DNA of 64,000 bases from Trichosphaerium sp. ATCC 40318. Its lineage: Eukaryota; Discosea; Flabellinia; Trichosidae. Location of the stretch: contig JALMLS010000417.1 in assembly GCA_038496445.1 (NCBI GenBank), forward strand, positions 62,001 through 126,000, read 5' to 3'. Every line of letters begins with the position of its first letter. Positions within the stretch are counted from its first letter, which is position 1. The notes beneath the pieces were generated by a model. That model saw nothing but the letters and a program-made list of their open reading frames with translations, made no database searches and was not told where the DNA came from. The translations under genes and the position numbers were made by a program. This document shows positions 24,838 to 36,844 of this stretch, piece by piece.

Positions 24838-26726
24838 GAGTTTTCATACTCTTCAGGGCGTGCAACGAATACAAATGCATTAAAAAGTAATAAATCTTCT
24901 TCTTTTTCTTGTTCAGGGTGAAAGTTAAGAGCAAGTGATTTTCCTTTGAATTTATCCAAAACGACAGCAAAAGGAAGCTGATGCTCAATTTTCTTAATGT
25001 TTGCAATGTTTGCAATAATAGTCCCGTCAGGATGTGGTTTACCAGTACCTAGGTGAAAAGAATAAGTGTCTAAGCATAGTCTCGAGCACGTTGTTTTACT
25101 AGTGCTGTTAATGGTCCTACTCAGTCCGACTATATTTTTTTTTGAGATAGGCCCAACTCGATTTTTAGTTGAGTCAGTAACAGTACTAGTTTTTTCAAGA
25201 ATATTGTCAAAAGGCGCAGAGAGTTCTCAATAAAAATTGACTTGACTATACAAACACTGGCGAGTTCTACTGTGAGAAACGTGTGCGAAAACGATTGTAG
25301 CGAATTTAGAATACATATTAAAGTGAAATTTGTTTTTACACCGAACACGTGACATGTGTTTGGGAAGAAGAAAAAAAAACAACTACAGCACGTACTTATG
25401 TAACCGTTTCCCTTGGTGTAATCTTTTTTTAAGTACTCAGGTACACCATTCCATAGAAAATGTTTAGGCTGTAGAACATCTATGTAAACTTCTCTAAACA
25501 AACAAAAAGTGAGCGAAAAAAACAATTACAAAGAAAAATCTTACTTGTATAGCTGAGTCCTGACATCTCCGTCCTCTTCAAACGCCAAAGGTACTATAGC
25601 ACTCATATTTGATTCTTCCCATGCACCACCTTAGAAGGATCATTTTTAAAAATAAATCAAGTATTTTTTTTTCACTAATATCTATTAACTTCACTATGGT
25701 TTACCTAGGTTTTCTGATCCAGAGCAATGAGCAAAAACCAATTGAATAACACCTACTCCTCTATCCAAACACTCTTTGAATATGTTACCCCAGCATCTAC
25801 GAACTTGTGTACAGTAAGTTAAAACGAGCAACATATTTAAAAAATAAATTTACATAAAACATACTGTCACTCTCTTCATCCCACGCGTAGTTTGTAGCGA
25901 ATATAATACCATCATATTTAGAAAACATGGACCGTACTGTGGCTTCATCAGCTTGGTTTTCATCATAGTAAACATCTGGAAAGCTCTTCTCTTCAAGGAA
26001 GTCAACATTTCTGTTTTAACTGTTTCAGTGTTTATGTTGAATTTGGATTTATTTACATACCTCAGTCCAAGTTTTTTCAATCTTTCAGCTAGTCGAGGAG
26101 CACTTGAAACATAACGGTTTGTGCATACTAAAAACTTGTACTTGAATAAACAATTTGCTATATGCAACCAACGATTCTATAAGAGAGGTCAGTCAGATAC
26201 TTCAATGAGTTGAAGAAAATAAGAAAGAAATAAGTTTTTGGCTCTTCTGACCACAAGTTGGCGAAAAATTGCATGGTAGTCAGTGGTATCCCAGACGCAT
26301 CGTAGAGGCGTATGTAGAGCTCGATGTGTACAAGAAACACAAAGTCAATGACTATTTTTTTCCATTCTACGCTACAAATCAAACGTGATACCAGTTTCAG
26401 TGATCTAGTACCGCAAAGCACTGTTTAGCGATAACTATTTTGTCGATGCCGTTTTTATTGTTTAAGGTGTTTGTTAATGGCTGAGTGCGTGGAAGAGTGT
26501 TGAAAGCGTGTTACGACGCCAAACTGTTAATTTTATAACGTACTGGTCCTGGAAGGTGTGAAAGCGTTTCTTTATCTATTTTAATAGGATAATGCTCTCT
26601 ACAGAGTGCCTCGACCGATGTAGAAACGAAATATCTCCACTGATGGCATACAAGGCTCCAACTCCAATAATCAGGAATATCAACGCAGTACGATAGTATT
26701 TCAGCAACAATCTCTGGTACATCCAT
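24838..26726 (-). CDS. F-box protein, C-terminal domain not recognised
   Basis: Starts MDVPEIVAEILSYCVDIPDY at 26726 and continues SWSLVCHQWRYFVS, a good F-box, then ALCREHYPI. A following exon, read as WDTTDYHAIFRQLVVRRAKN, fits the helix after many F-boxes. Later exons give NRWLHIANCLFKYKFLVCTN, SAPRLAERLKKLGLR, ATVRSMFSKYDGIIFATNYA, GVGVIQLVFAHCSGSENLG, AWEESNMSAIVPL, EDGDVRTQLYKREVYIDVLQ, FLWNGVPEYLKKDY and finally DKFKGKSLALNFHPEQEKEE with ARPEEYENSTK, stop at 24840-24838. About eight short introns. F-box proteins link substrates to SCF ubiquitin ligase through Skp1; the substrate domain looks like an alpha/beta fold (YDGIIFATNYAWDE), but I cannot name it. Confidence 0.6.
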
Positions 26727-27022
26727 TGTTTTAGCCACAAAAAAAAGCGAATAGTGATTTCAACGCAAGTTTTATTTTTGTTTTTTTTCTGAATTTTAAA
26801 CGTCTTCTTTTTGTTGAAACTGGTCGGATGGTTAGTGCTGTTTTACCAAATCAATGATGTAATAGTAAGTATGAAGGTGTTACATTAATACAGTGGTTGA
26901 TTGTTGGTACATTACACAATGTGAAGCTAACAAAAAAATACAAACAAGTTTTTTCGTGAGTGAATTACACGTGATAAACGAAGGTGTTTGTGAGCACTTT
27001 CCCTTTTTCGAGTTTGTGTTTT

Positions 27023-29467
27023 TTAGTTCTTCTTGAAAGAGATTGGATCTTTTAAACTCTTTTTGTAAAGTTCCTTAGCACGAACGTGTTCTTCATATTC
27101 ATCAGGCCATAAAAGTAAGCATCCATTCTTTTTTGCAAATTTTTGAAATTTACTAACAAGTGATTTGTTAGTCTTGTGCATTTTGTTGGGCACTATGGCC
27201 TCAACATGCTCTGAGAAAAACAGAGGTCCATGTATTTGTATCTCTAACGATAATTGTAAGACTATAAAGCGTGAAAGAATGGTCATGTGGGTACCCTTAT
27301 AAGTAGAAATACAATTCGAAGGAGCAGTAAGTTTTTGTTTTGTTGCTACTTGAACAACAGCTCTAATTAATAGATTAGTATATTTCTGTGATTCTTATAG
27401 CGTACTTTAGCTCAGCTGGATTATAAGTTTCTAAGACATGGTTGTAGTACTCACAAGATGCGATTTGAACTAAAAAGCAAAAAGTAAGTATGAAGCAACC
27501 AAAAAGAAAACTAGATTATCACCTGCAGCGTTTGATGTATCACAACTAGCAAAAGTTGTACGAAGTCGCACTTTCTTCATGAGAAGGTATGATACACCAT
27601 AAGAAGAACAACATGCCACACCGTTTGGATCATTAACAATATTCTAGATTGGTTAGCAAGCAAAACAACAAAAAAAATTGTGTACCAAAACTCCATATTT
27701 AACTCTCTCGTTTGGCTTTGCTTTGTCGTACACCTTTTTAAATATATTATTCTCCCAATTTATTCTACATTGCTTATTCTACAAAAAAGATAACACACGT
27801 TAACACAAAGTATTTGAGGGATATGTATCTTACCAAACTTCCTTTGCTTGTTTTAGTTTCAAACTGATTTCTGTATTCAGTGTCGTCTATAAATTTGCCT
27901 AATAACACAATCACGTGAGTTCTATTTTAGGCTATAAAATTAAATTTACCCAGCACTTCATCTGGGAAGTGTATAATAATAGGCGCTTCATCTCGTATGT
28001 AACGAAGCGTTAGCTTTAAATCTTTTTCTGTGAATCCTTGAGTTTTGAACTTCGCTAAAGAGTTGGTTAGATTTCAAACCAGAGATAATGTATTCATTCG
28101 TACAAAGTACTCGATTGTAAGCAGCATCAGAAGCTGTTTTTGATAAATTGACTACTTTTCTTAGAGCTGTTGATTGCATGTGGTTCAGAATACTAATCTC
28201 AGTTACTTGTTAGAATAACAAATAAATGACAAAGAAAATCTTATGACGTACCCTACTGCTGCCACTTCTTCAGCAGGCGGTAAAAAGCATTTATCTTCAT
28301 CTATATCGGCTGGGTTTTTATCTGTAAAGTATATTAGTTGCGTTTAAGATAGGAATAAGAACGAACCATAGTCCATAAGAAACGGCGAATTTACATCTAT
28401 TGAAAAAAATTCAGAATTAACTGAAAAGCTGAGTGGTCGTTATCATACCAACGAATCCGTCTTCTAACGCATTATCAAGTTCCATTGAACTGTTTAGTTC
28501 TTGTGACACAGTTAAAGATAAATCAAACTGACCCTAAAATCAGAAAAGTGAGCAATAAGGTAAATTAATAGAACAACTACAAACCTCCTGTTGCTCGTCT
28601 TCACTGACGAATTGAGGGAACACATCAAGCCTAATTTCGTTTGCGAATATACGTATAAGCTTATTTACTGCACTGAATACAGTATTATGCTTTCCTACAC
28701 GTGTCTTAGATTTTGATTAACGTTTTTTGAACTTTTCAAAGAAACACAAAAAAAAAAGCCGTTTGGCTTACCCAGCTCTGTCATCTCGCCTTCTTCATCA
28801 AAAACCATAAATTCTTCATGCTTTAGACTCTCTGGTACAACCAAAGCGTAATTATCTGACTGTAGAACGTTTTCTTCATCTTCTGGTTTTGCTTTGAATG
28901 TTACACTTATTGTACCGTCTTCTATGCTTAATTCTACGCGCGGTTAATGATAACATGAGCGTTTGAAGGTGTTTTAAAACTGACCATGAAAAATGTTGTG
29001 TTTTGGTGCGATTTCTTGTAATAAAGCAAGCTGGCGACGTCTTGACGATGGTATATCAAGGACAACGTATTTTTTAAGTGTTGCTTGCTCATGGTACGCC
29101 GATTGGTTAGTTTTTGGAGGTTGTTTTTCTAACGGCGGTTAGAAGACAGTAAGGTAGGCACTACTACGATACGAACTGGTTGGCTGTTTCTTTGATTTTT
29201 TGTGCTTCTTTGCCTTGGGTTGTTTTTTTGTAGGCGCTGCCGCTTCTCCGTTTTCTAGAGAGCGTTGTCAGTTGAAAGTGACGTTTAACGTTTTGTTTAT
29301 CCTCCAAACAATATTAAACATTACAACTAACCTCTCATAGATGTAGAAAGTGCCAACAGATGATTTAAAGTGGCATCCATATCGTTTTTTAGTTCAGTAA
29401 ACGTATCATTGATAATCTCCTCTGGAATAGAAGGAAACATACTGTACAAAGGCTGAGCAGTTGCCAT
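27023..29467 (-). CDS. CUE-domain protein with a DUF3626-like C-terminal region
   Basis: Exon 1 starts MATAQPLYSMFPSIPEEIIN and continues DMDATLNHLLALS, a CUE ubiquitin-binding domain (LxxMFP...LL). A Lys-rich linker (KKQPKAKKHKKSKKQ) follows. An intron starting GTTCGT near 29190 joins in frame to QATLKKYVVLDIPSSRRRQL. Later exons include DNYALVVPESLKHEEFMVF, NTVFSAVNKLIRIFANEIRL, APIIIHFPDEVLG, ERVKYGVLN, YGVSYLLMKKVRLRTTF and, in the last exon, LEIQIHGPLFFSEHVEAIVP, stop at 27025-27023. The string YG.LN...G...YG.SY..L...R.TF...D...IQ.HGP..F..DVEA resembles the bacterial DUF3626 family. About twelve introns; one holds TCACGTGA at 27911. It could also be two genes split at 29092-29140, where a short stop-containing intron lies. 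A role with ubiquitinated cargo is inferred. Confidence 0.55.
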
Positions 29468-29959
29468 TTTGTTATTTCTTTAACCAACTGGCTATATTAT
29501 CTGAAAATTGTTTGTGTATTGGATCAGGACTTGTGTTTCCTTATTAGGAATTTAGCCGCTTCGGTCTCAAAAGCTCGACTACAAGGAACAACAGCTGTTG
29601 GAAACGGTAGTTCAGTGTTGTTATTATGTTGTGGAACATGTCGTTTTCATCAGACATACGGTTTCTTGTAGTATTGTCCGTTTTAATTTAGGTGATTTAA
29701 TGAAATCCCTTTTATCTTGTTTTAATTGTTTTTGCGTTTACCTTCCTCTTTCTTACGTATGCAGAATAAACCACATGGGTCGAGGGGTGGGGGAATAATA
29801 GTATATAAGCCAAATGAGTACTCAGTACTTGATGACAATGATAGTGGGTCGCTTTACAAGAAGAGATAGTGTAATAATTGAAATTTATTTTACAGGGTTT
29901 GTATTTAAATTGATGCACTCTCTTTGGTTATGTATGTAGAGCTACAATAGAAAAAAAAA
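29468..29959. other. Intergenic between CUE and RGS genes
   Basis: Upstream of the leftward CUE gene and downstream of the leftward RGS gene. Short frames on both strands lack family motifs; no RNA gene seen. Confidence 0.35.
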
Positions 29960-32900
29960 TTAGTACCAAAATAGAAACAACAAAATGACTATTATCAGCA
30001 TAGTACTCTCGAGAATAATCGAGAAGAATAAGTCTGAAAAGTTCCACGTACTTTTAACATAATCTACAAAGTGTGTCGAAAGAAGAAATGCTGGGAAGCA
30101 TTCTTCCTTAAGTTGTGTCCATACTTTTTCTTGTAATTTTTCAAAACCAAAGTTTGGTTTTCTCACAGCGTCTTTTAGAGCATCTACGAACAGACAGTTG
30201 GTTAAATAAAACGTAACTAAGCCTATACATATGTAAAAGGTCTCTAAGAGAGCATACCTGTGTAAAATTTATGTAGCCAGTGCTCAGCAGGGAGTCGTTC
30301 AAAGTACTTTTTGATAATACTATTTTTCTTTTTCTCCCTTACTTCAGGAGTCATATCTTTCCTCTTAAAGAGCTCTACATAATAACTGTTAAGCTATATC
30401 ATTGATGTTATTACATACCCGCTTCAAGCCAGAACGTTAATAAATACTTTTTACGGCCACTGTGGATAACTAAGACGAGGGTTAAGACAAGAAGATTAAA
30501 CCGAAGAAAATATACCTGATAAAAACTTTTTGAAAGATTTCATTAATTCTCGTTTCCATAACGCTGATTTTAATTCAACTATTTGCATCTGTTGTCTCAC
30601 CTTGATATTCATTAATAAAACGTATTCAAAACGAAAAAACACCCAGGTAGAGTGAGTACCTTAGCGTAAAACAGTTTTTCATCTGAAATTTCAATGTACT
30701 TATCCAGCATACGTTGTACTGGTTCTGAAGACTTCGTACAACGAAGACTATTCATTTCTTTAAATAGCCTATGCAGTTCCTTCTGGCGCATCTCAGAACA
30801 CCTAACAACAACTTATTAGCAAAGGCATAAACAATAAGAGTGAACACTGACACAAAAAAATCCAATTCTTTCCAAAAAGTAAATAAGCTGTAGTTAGAGA
30901 CGTACTGAAGTTCACCAGAGAGATATTTTGTATAACACCTGGATTGTAGGAATAGTCTGAATAACTGTTTTATAGCTGAAGTCGCCTAGATTTTGTTTAA
31001 TCAGCAACACAACCGAACAATAAAAAATTTAAAAATCTTACCAAACGAGCAGGCATTAAAAACACGCTGTACAGAGCCTGCACTTTAATAGTACCAGCAA
31101 TTCCTATGTTATATTATTAACTATACAACATACTTCCATTGGGTAACACGTACTGTCAATCTCCTTCCGTGGTATCTTCAAAGATACAGTGACTTGTGCA
31201 GGAGCTTCTAGGAACTTTCTAAATATCCTAAAAGCTTCCGCTTGTAACTTCTCCTTGTCATCATCAGTCCTTAGTATAAATATCTCTATTTCAAAAAAAC
31301 AAGGTGTTAACAACAAAAGGTCACGTGATACATCAAAAAAACGCCCCACATACCATGCTCCAACCAAAATTGAAGTACAGAAACGAACGACGGTTTTGTC
31401 GCCTTTAGGTACTCGTAAAATACAGATACAAGGATTGGTGAGTACATCAAGTCCGTGCTTGCTAATGATGCCGCTTCTGGGCGTGGTAGACACCTACTTA
31501 GAGCCAGTACGTGCAGCTAATATGTTACTTTAGTCTCAAACAGTTTTTTCAAGGCGTACGTCTATTAAAGATGCTAAGCGCTCGTTGGTTGCGAGAGTGC
31601 TACCTATATTTCTTAATTAGCTATGTAAACGTATCTTAAAACTCTTACTCTCTCTGTAGTGATAATACCAGTCTGACATTGAGAAATTTTGAAAAACTTT
31701 CTCAATTGCTATCCATGCATTACCCTGAGCTTCATCAAATGCATGACGCGCTTCAATAGCATTTTTTATACTATCAATCTTAGTTTTAAGTGCTTGAACA
31801 TCAACACCTACACAAAGAGAAGTTGTAAGAATTTTTTTTGGTTTTCTAAGAAGAAAACTACCTAGAGGAAGTTGCGGTTTGCCAGCAGCAGGATCGTGTG
31901 CAACAAACATATTAAAAAGAGTAGGTAAGTTCTCTAGAACTTTAGCAGCAGGTTGCCAACGGTGTATCTCAACCGATAGCCACCACTCAAGTAGGCGTGA
32001 CTCAATACTGTCTTTACTACAACCACCATGTTAAAACAAAATAGCAAGAATGAACTGTTCGTACTCAAAAGACACTGCAAAAGCTGTTAATGCTTCTTTT
32101 TTTGTCAGTACATCATGTACTGATTGTAGTGGAGGCAGTGCAGTCTATGAGAGGTAAATAAGAGTATTTGATGATTAAGGGCGAGAAACTGAAAGATTCA
32201 AAAAGTGCGATTACCTTTGGCCTAGAAGATGCAATCATTCTTATCAATGTAACATCATCACTTTCGCCTCTTGGTGTAGTCATCTAAAAGGCAAAATGAA
32301 TAAGATCTCACGACGGTTTTTAACAAAATACAACACTAAAGCCGTACAGTAGGTACAACTTGCTCTTTTTGCAAGTAAGCCTTGCACTGAATTGAAATTT
32401 TAAACTCCTCATACTGCTCTACGAGCTTAGTCCACACAGCCATCTGTGCGCTATCATACATATATTTCTTGAGTGTCAGAGACCCAGAAGCAGACTTTTG
32501 AGTTGCCTAATACAAGAAATCAAAAAACCGGAAAAAATGAAGAAAATAAAGCCAAGTACTTGTAAGATGGACTCTGCACATTCCAATTTCAAAAACTCTG
32601 GACTGTTTGGTGTAAAATACTTCTCAACAATCTCAGTCGCCCTTTGTAGCCTCTCTTTACCAGGTAGTGTCTTATATTCCTCTATTTTTAAAAGTTATAA
32701 AATAGCATTCAAGCAAAGAAAGAAAGCGCACCAGCTCTTAGCCAGAAAGTCAAATGATGAGCTGATTTTATGCTCAATAGGAACTCTCTAAAGGCTAACA
32801 GAAAGTCCGCTTTGTATATAACATCTTCTAGGTCTTTAGGAAGTCTCGACTCTCCAGTTAGCTTAGCTTTTAGTTTGATTGGTGAAGACGCTGATCTATT

Positions 32901-35900
32901 CGAGTGTCGCATACTACATAGCCAATTAAATAACAAGTAATAATAGCTTATCTAGTACTCTTCGTTGTGGTTCACGCCTCCCCAATGCTGCAGTACATTC
33001 ATTAAATCCATATTAGCAATAGAATATCTCACAGTAGCCCTTTGTTTGGCCAATCTTGGCGCAGCTAAGGAGTAGTTAGCAACAAACTTGGCATTGTAAA
33101 ATCATCATACAGCTAGACTTGCGCATTTGCACATCATTGAACCGCGGGCCAGATGGTCTTCGTACTGATTCGGGTGTTGATGATCTCGCAGGCACATGAA
33201 CACTATTTCTCAACTTACTACCACTTGATCTTGACCCACTGAGGTGCTGTTTTGGTCCTTGAAATCTTTCAGTTAGCTACTTTTTTATCGACATTATTCA
33301 TATGTACGTGTAGGATTATTCGCTGACTTGTGTAGTCGTGCAACTGGGGCTTTGAACCTTTTTACCCAAACATGTAGTTGGTCAACGAAACCAATCTTAG
33401 CAAGTGTAGTATCTTCAGAAAAAAACGATGCGTCAGGCTCCAACTTTATACCTATACCATCACGTGCATAACCACGTTTTTTACTCAATTTATCGAGTAT
33501 ATTCTACAAAAAAACCCTCTATTAGAAAACACCGAAGTGTAGAATAATCTACAGAGGGAAAAGAGAACGTACGCCAACTGTTTGACTTGGGTTATATGGA
33601 ATTTTTGCAAACTGATTATTTGGTAGTTTAAGAGAAATAAAAGGCGGAGGAGCGACAGGGCTTGGAATAGCATAACTCTTACTCTTGACATGATTCTTTA
33701 CTTTCCCAGAAGAGGTGTAATTGATTTGAGTAGGGTGTTTAGGACTAGTCCTATTGCCTGGAAAGTTTGCAATATCTTCAGTTGTCCAAGAACCAGCTGA
33801 AGTTTTAATAATCAGAAAAACCCATTTCTCTCATATTTAAATTAATAGAAGTGTATGCGTACCTCTTGGTTTACGTGCAGTTGTTTTAATGCGTTGAATA
33901 TTATCTTTTATAGGTGCAGACTTTTGTCTCCTTTTCTAAAGGAGGAAAGAAAGTAAATAAGGGTGTAGAGTTCGAAAAATCTTTACCACATCAAACAGCT
34001 TCTCAATGTGCATGTTCAGACTTGTAACACGTTTTTTAGGACTGAGCTGGCCTTGCGATAGAAGTAAGGATTGATTCGTATTAGTAGTTCAGTAACTAGT
34101 AAAGCAGTACCTTGCTTATAATGCGCAAAGTGAAGAGATTTTTTGAATTGCGGAAAATCATTAAATGACAGCTCAACAAGTACAAGCTCTTGTACTGTTT
34201 TAAAAACATCCTTGGTAGGATTATTATTAATATTATGACGTAAATGATCAACATCGAAATCCTTAAGAGACACCTAAACAACAGTCAACCAAAGAACTCC
34301 AAAAACAAAGCAAAAAAAAAATATGCTCTGAAAAAACCAACAATTAATAAAATATCTCTTCCGTACATGATAGTGTGGACTATTCTCTGCATCAAAGTAC
34401 TTGGCAAATAGTTGCCTAGCGGATTTACCAAAGTCGCCACTCTTTTGATGTTTAAGTTGTTCTACATCAACATAAAGTGATAAACGAGCAGATGATCCTT
34501 TAGAATGTAGGTACTCATGGAAACAAGTAAGCAAATTCTTATCTCTCAGAACTTGACGAAGTGAAACATGTGCTTCTAAAGGTAAAACAGTAAGCAAAAC
34601 ATTTACTGATACACAGCGCATTTGATGGACTTTTTGTCACCAACCACGCCGCACATACCTTGTATCTTCATCTCTTTTACATGTGTATTCCTTTTTAGGC
34701 CATTTTCTTGAGGAGGCTGTGTGACCTTATCTTTCTAACACTCAGGTTATTAGAAAAATCTTTCAAACATAACACAACGTCTAATACGTACAAAGTATTT
34801 GTTCATATCAGAAACAGTAGTACCCCTCATCCGCACTATTGTAGAATAACAAGTTAGCAACCTTTCATAAAAGATATTGCAGTACTTGAAGCGTTATCAT
34901 CATTATTAAGTTTTCCTTTATTCCAATCTTGGAAAAACTGTGAAGAACGAAACTTTGGAAAACAGTCATAGCACAATAAACTCCATATACGATCCTGACA
35001 GTGAACAAAGGTTCGCTATCATCCAACATCAGTATAATAATTTTATGTCACACATGAATAAATGGTTTGTAATGCACGCACTGGAGTGGGGTTCGAAAGA
35101 ACCTCTTGGTGAAGTTCAGGGACTTGAAGATCTTCGACAAAAATTGCGTATTCAGACTGTGGACTGAAGTACTTGTCGAACATTTCAACTGCGCGTTTCT
35201 GCATCTCTGGGCTGCTAGGACTCTTACCATAGAGCTCTATGATGCGTATATCAGTATGAAGGTTTAATTGTATAGCAACGTAAGAAGATATAAAATTATA
35301 TCTAACGTGCCTGCTTCAAACCAAAAAGAAAGAGCTTCAGAGCAATGAATGGTATGAAGATACTTTCTGAATGCCATCATACATGTTTTATCGTGTATAG
35401 CCTCTCTTAATGTATCCTTTACACTTGATCTAGGTACAGGGACTGGAACTTTTGACTTCTTAATAAAGGAAACTCGTCTACAACAAAAAGTTAATGTTCA
35501 ATTCTGACTATTCCTACGCTAGTAAAGCTTACTTTTCTTTTTTCTTTGGGTCTTTTCGTTTAGCTGTTAACAAAGAAGGCAGTGGAAAGAATAGGCCACT
35601 CTTTTTATGACCAGCACGGTGGCTCTAAGAGATATAAAGTTATCATCCAAAAAAAGCAAATGAAGTGTCAAGAAAACCAATCAAACGTTTGTTCCTAACG
35701 TACAAGGTACCGTGGCCATGTCTGTCCATTGGATAAATTAGCAGTAAGGTTTTCTTTGTACCTCGCTTTATAAAAATACGTTAGATCAATGATATTACTG
35801 AGTATTCAGTGCTAACCTTTATTTTGCAAGCAAATCTGTAATTCCACTGATTCTCCAAAAGAAGCAAATGTCATTGCCTAATTATACACTCAATACACGG

Positions 35901-36753
35901 AAGAAACATATGACAAATACTTTAGACCCTTTTCCTACGAAAAGCACCAAGAGGAACGTTTAATTTTCAATTTGAGGGAAAAAAATAAATAAACGACAAA
36001 AAAAGCTGTTTAACTTCTTTGAGTGCTTTTAAAAATCACTGTGCTTGCGCTAGTGCTTCAAACGTACTTTAAGATTCTGCCATATTGCTTTACGTATAAC
36101 GTCAAATGCATCAGGATCTCCACGAGTCCATTTGCTTTTTGTTACCTTTAGTAAAAAAAATTAGCTACCTGATAACGCTCTTGATGGCTTTGTGCGAGCG
36201 TACCTTCATGTCCAAGCCTGGTATTAGCTCTATTGGTAAAAAATATTTTCCAGTTGAAACTAGAAAGCATGCGGCGATTTCATCACCCTTACGTGCGCGT
36301 GCTGAACCTTCCAGGAGCTTGTAAACATCTAAGTATGGGTTGGTACGTGATAAGCTATTACGGCGTTGTAAAAACGTTGAGAGCGTACTCGTATCTGTCC
36401 AAAAGGCAAAGTCTCGCTGAATTGAAAAAACGAATTGATGGTACGCCAAAAATATTGCCGGGTTGTTAGGGTTTATGTCTGATTGCTTTGTACCAAGCAT
36501 TATTATGTTAACACCATAAGTTGCTCGGGAATAGAAAGAAGATAAAAAATTAAATTGCTGTTCCAAACAATTCCCACTACAATACGTGTTACAGGTGTAA
36601 ATGTTTTGTCTCGCTCTGTTTGCGTACCGTTTTTATCGAGAACAATTTTAAAGCCAGCTATTAAACCAAAACTGAGCGAATAAGCACTAGAGTGGGTAAT
36701 TCGTAACAAACAAACGATGTTATTTACAGATAGCGCACTTAAACTGTGAACAT
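29960..36753 (-). CDS. Large multi-RGS-domain protein with C-terminal membrane anchor (RGS22-like)
   Basis: RGS domains speed GTP hydrolysis by heterotrimeric G-alpha subunits. The last exons (30800-29960) form a clear RGS domain: LKSALWKRELMKSFKKFL, KKYLLTFWLEAFKRKD, IIKKYFE, then FGFEKLQEKVWTQLKEECFP and AFLLSTHFVDYV. A hydrophobic end, LFFSIILESTMLIIVILLFL, suggests a tail anchor; stop 29962-29960. Earlier exons repeat RGS patterns: SLRQVLRDKNLLTCFHEYLH (34.5 kb), LEDVIYKADFLLAFREFLLS (32.8 kb), a helix block around 35.1-35.2 kb (EMFDKYFSPQSEYAIFVEDL), and RDFAFWTDTSTLSTFL (36.4 kb). Several RGS domains in one chain recall animal RGS22. I count at least five RGS-like blocks and some 30 introns. 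Exon order and start are unresolved, and two adjacent genes cannot be excluded. The start must lie near 36.75 kb, under 100 bases from the divergent CCA gene. Confidence 0.55.
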
Positions 36754-36844
36754 AAGCTCCGACCGTTCAAACAATCACTGCCTTAAAACGAGTTAAATCT
36801 GAGTATTTTCTCGTAGAACGCAACTAGTTAGCGAATACTTACCG

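Noticed and set aside
29598-29798. 66-codon + strand frame
   Set aside because: No motif; Cys/Val-rich low-complexity, no splice context.
34940-35167. 75-codon + strand frame
   Set aside because: Antisense of an RGS-type exon of the leftward gene.
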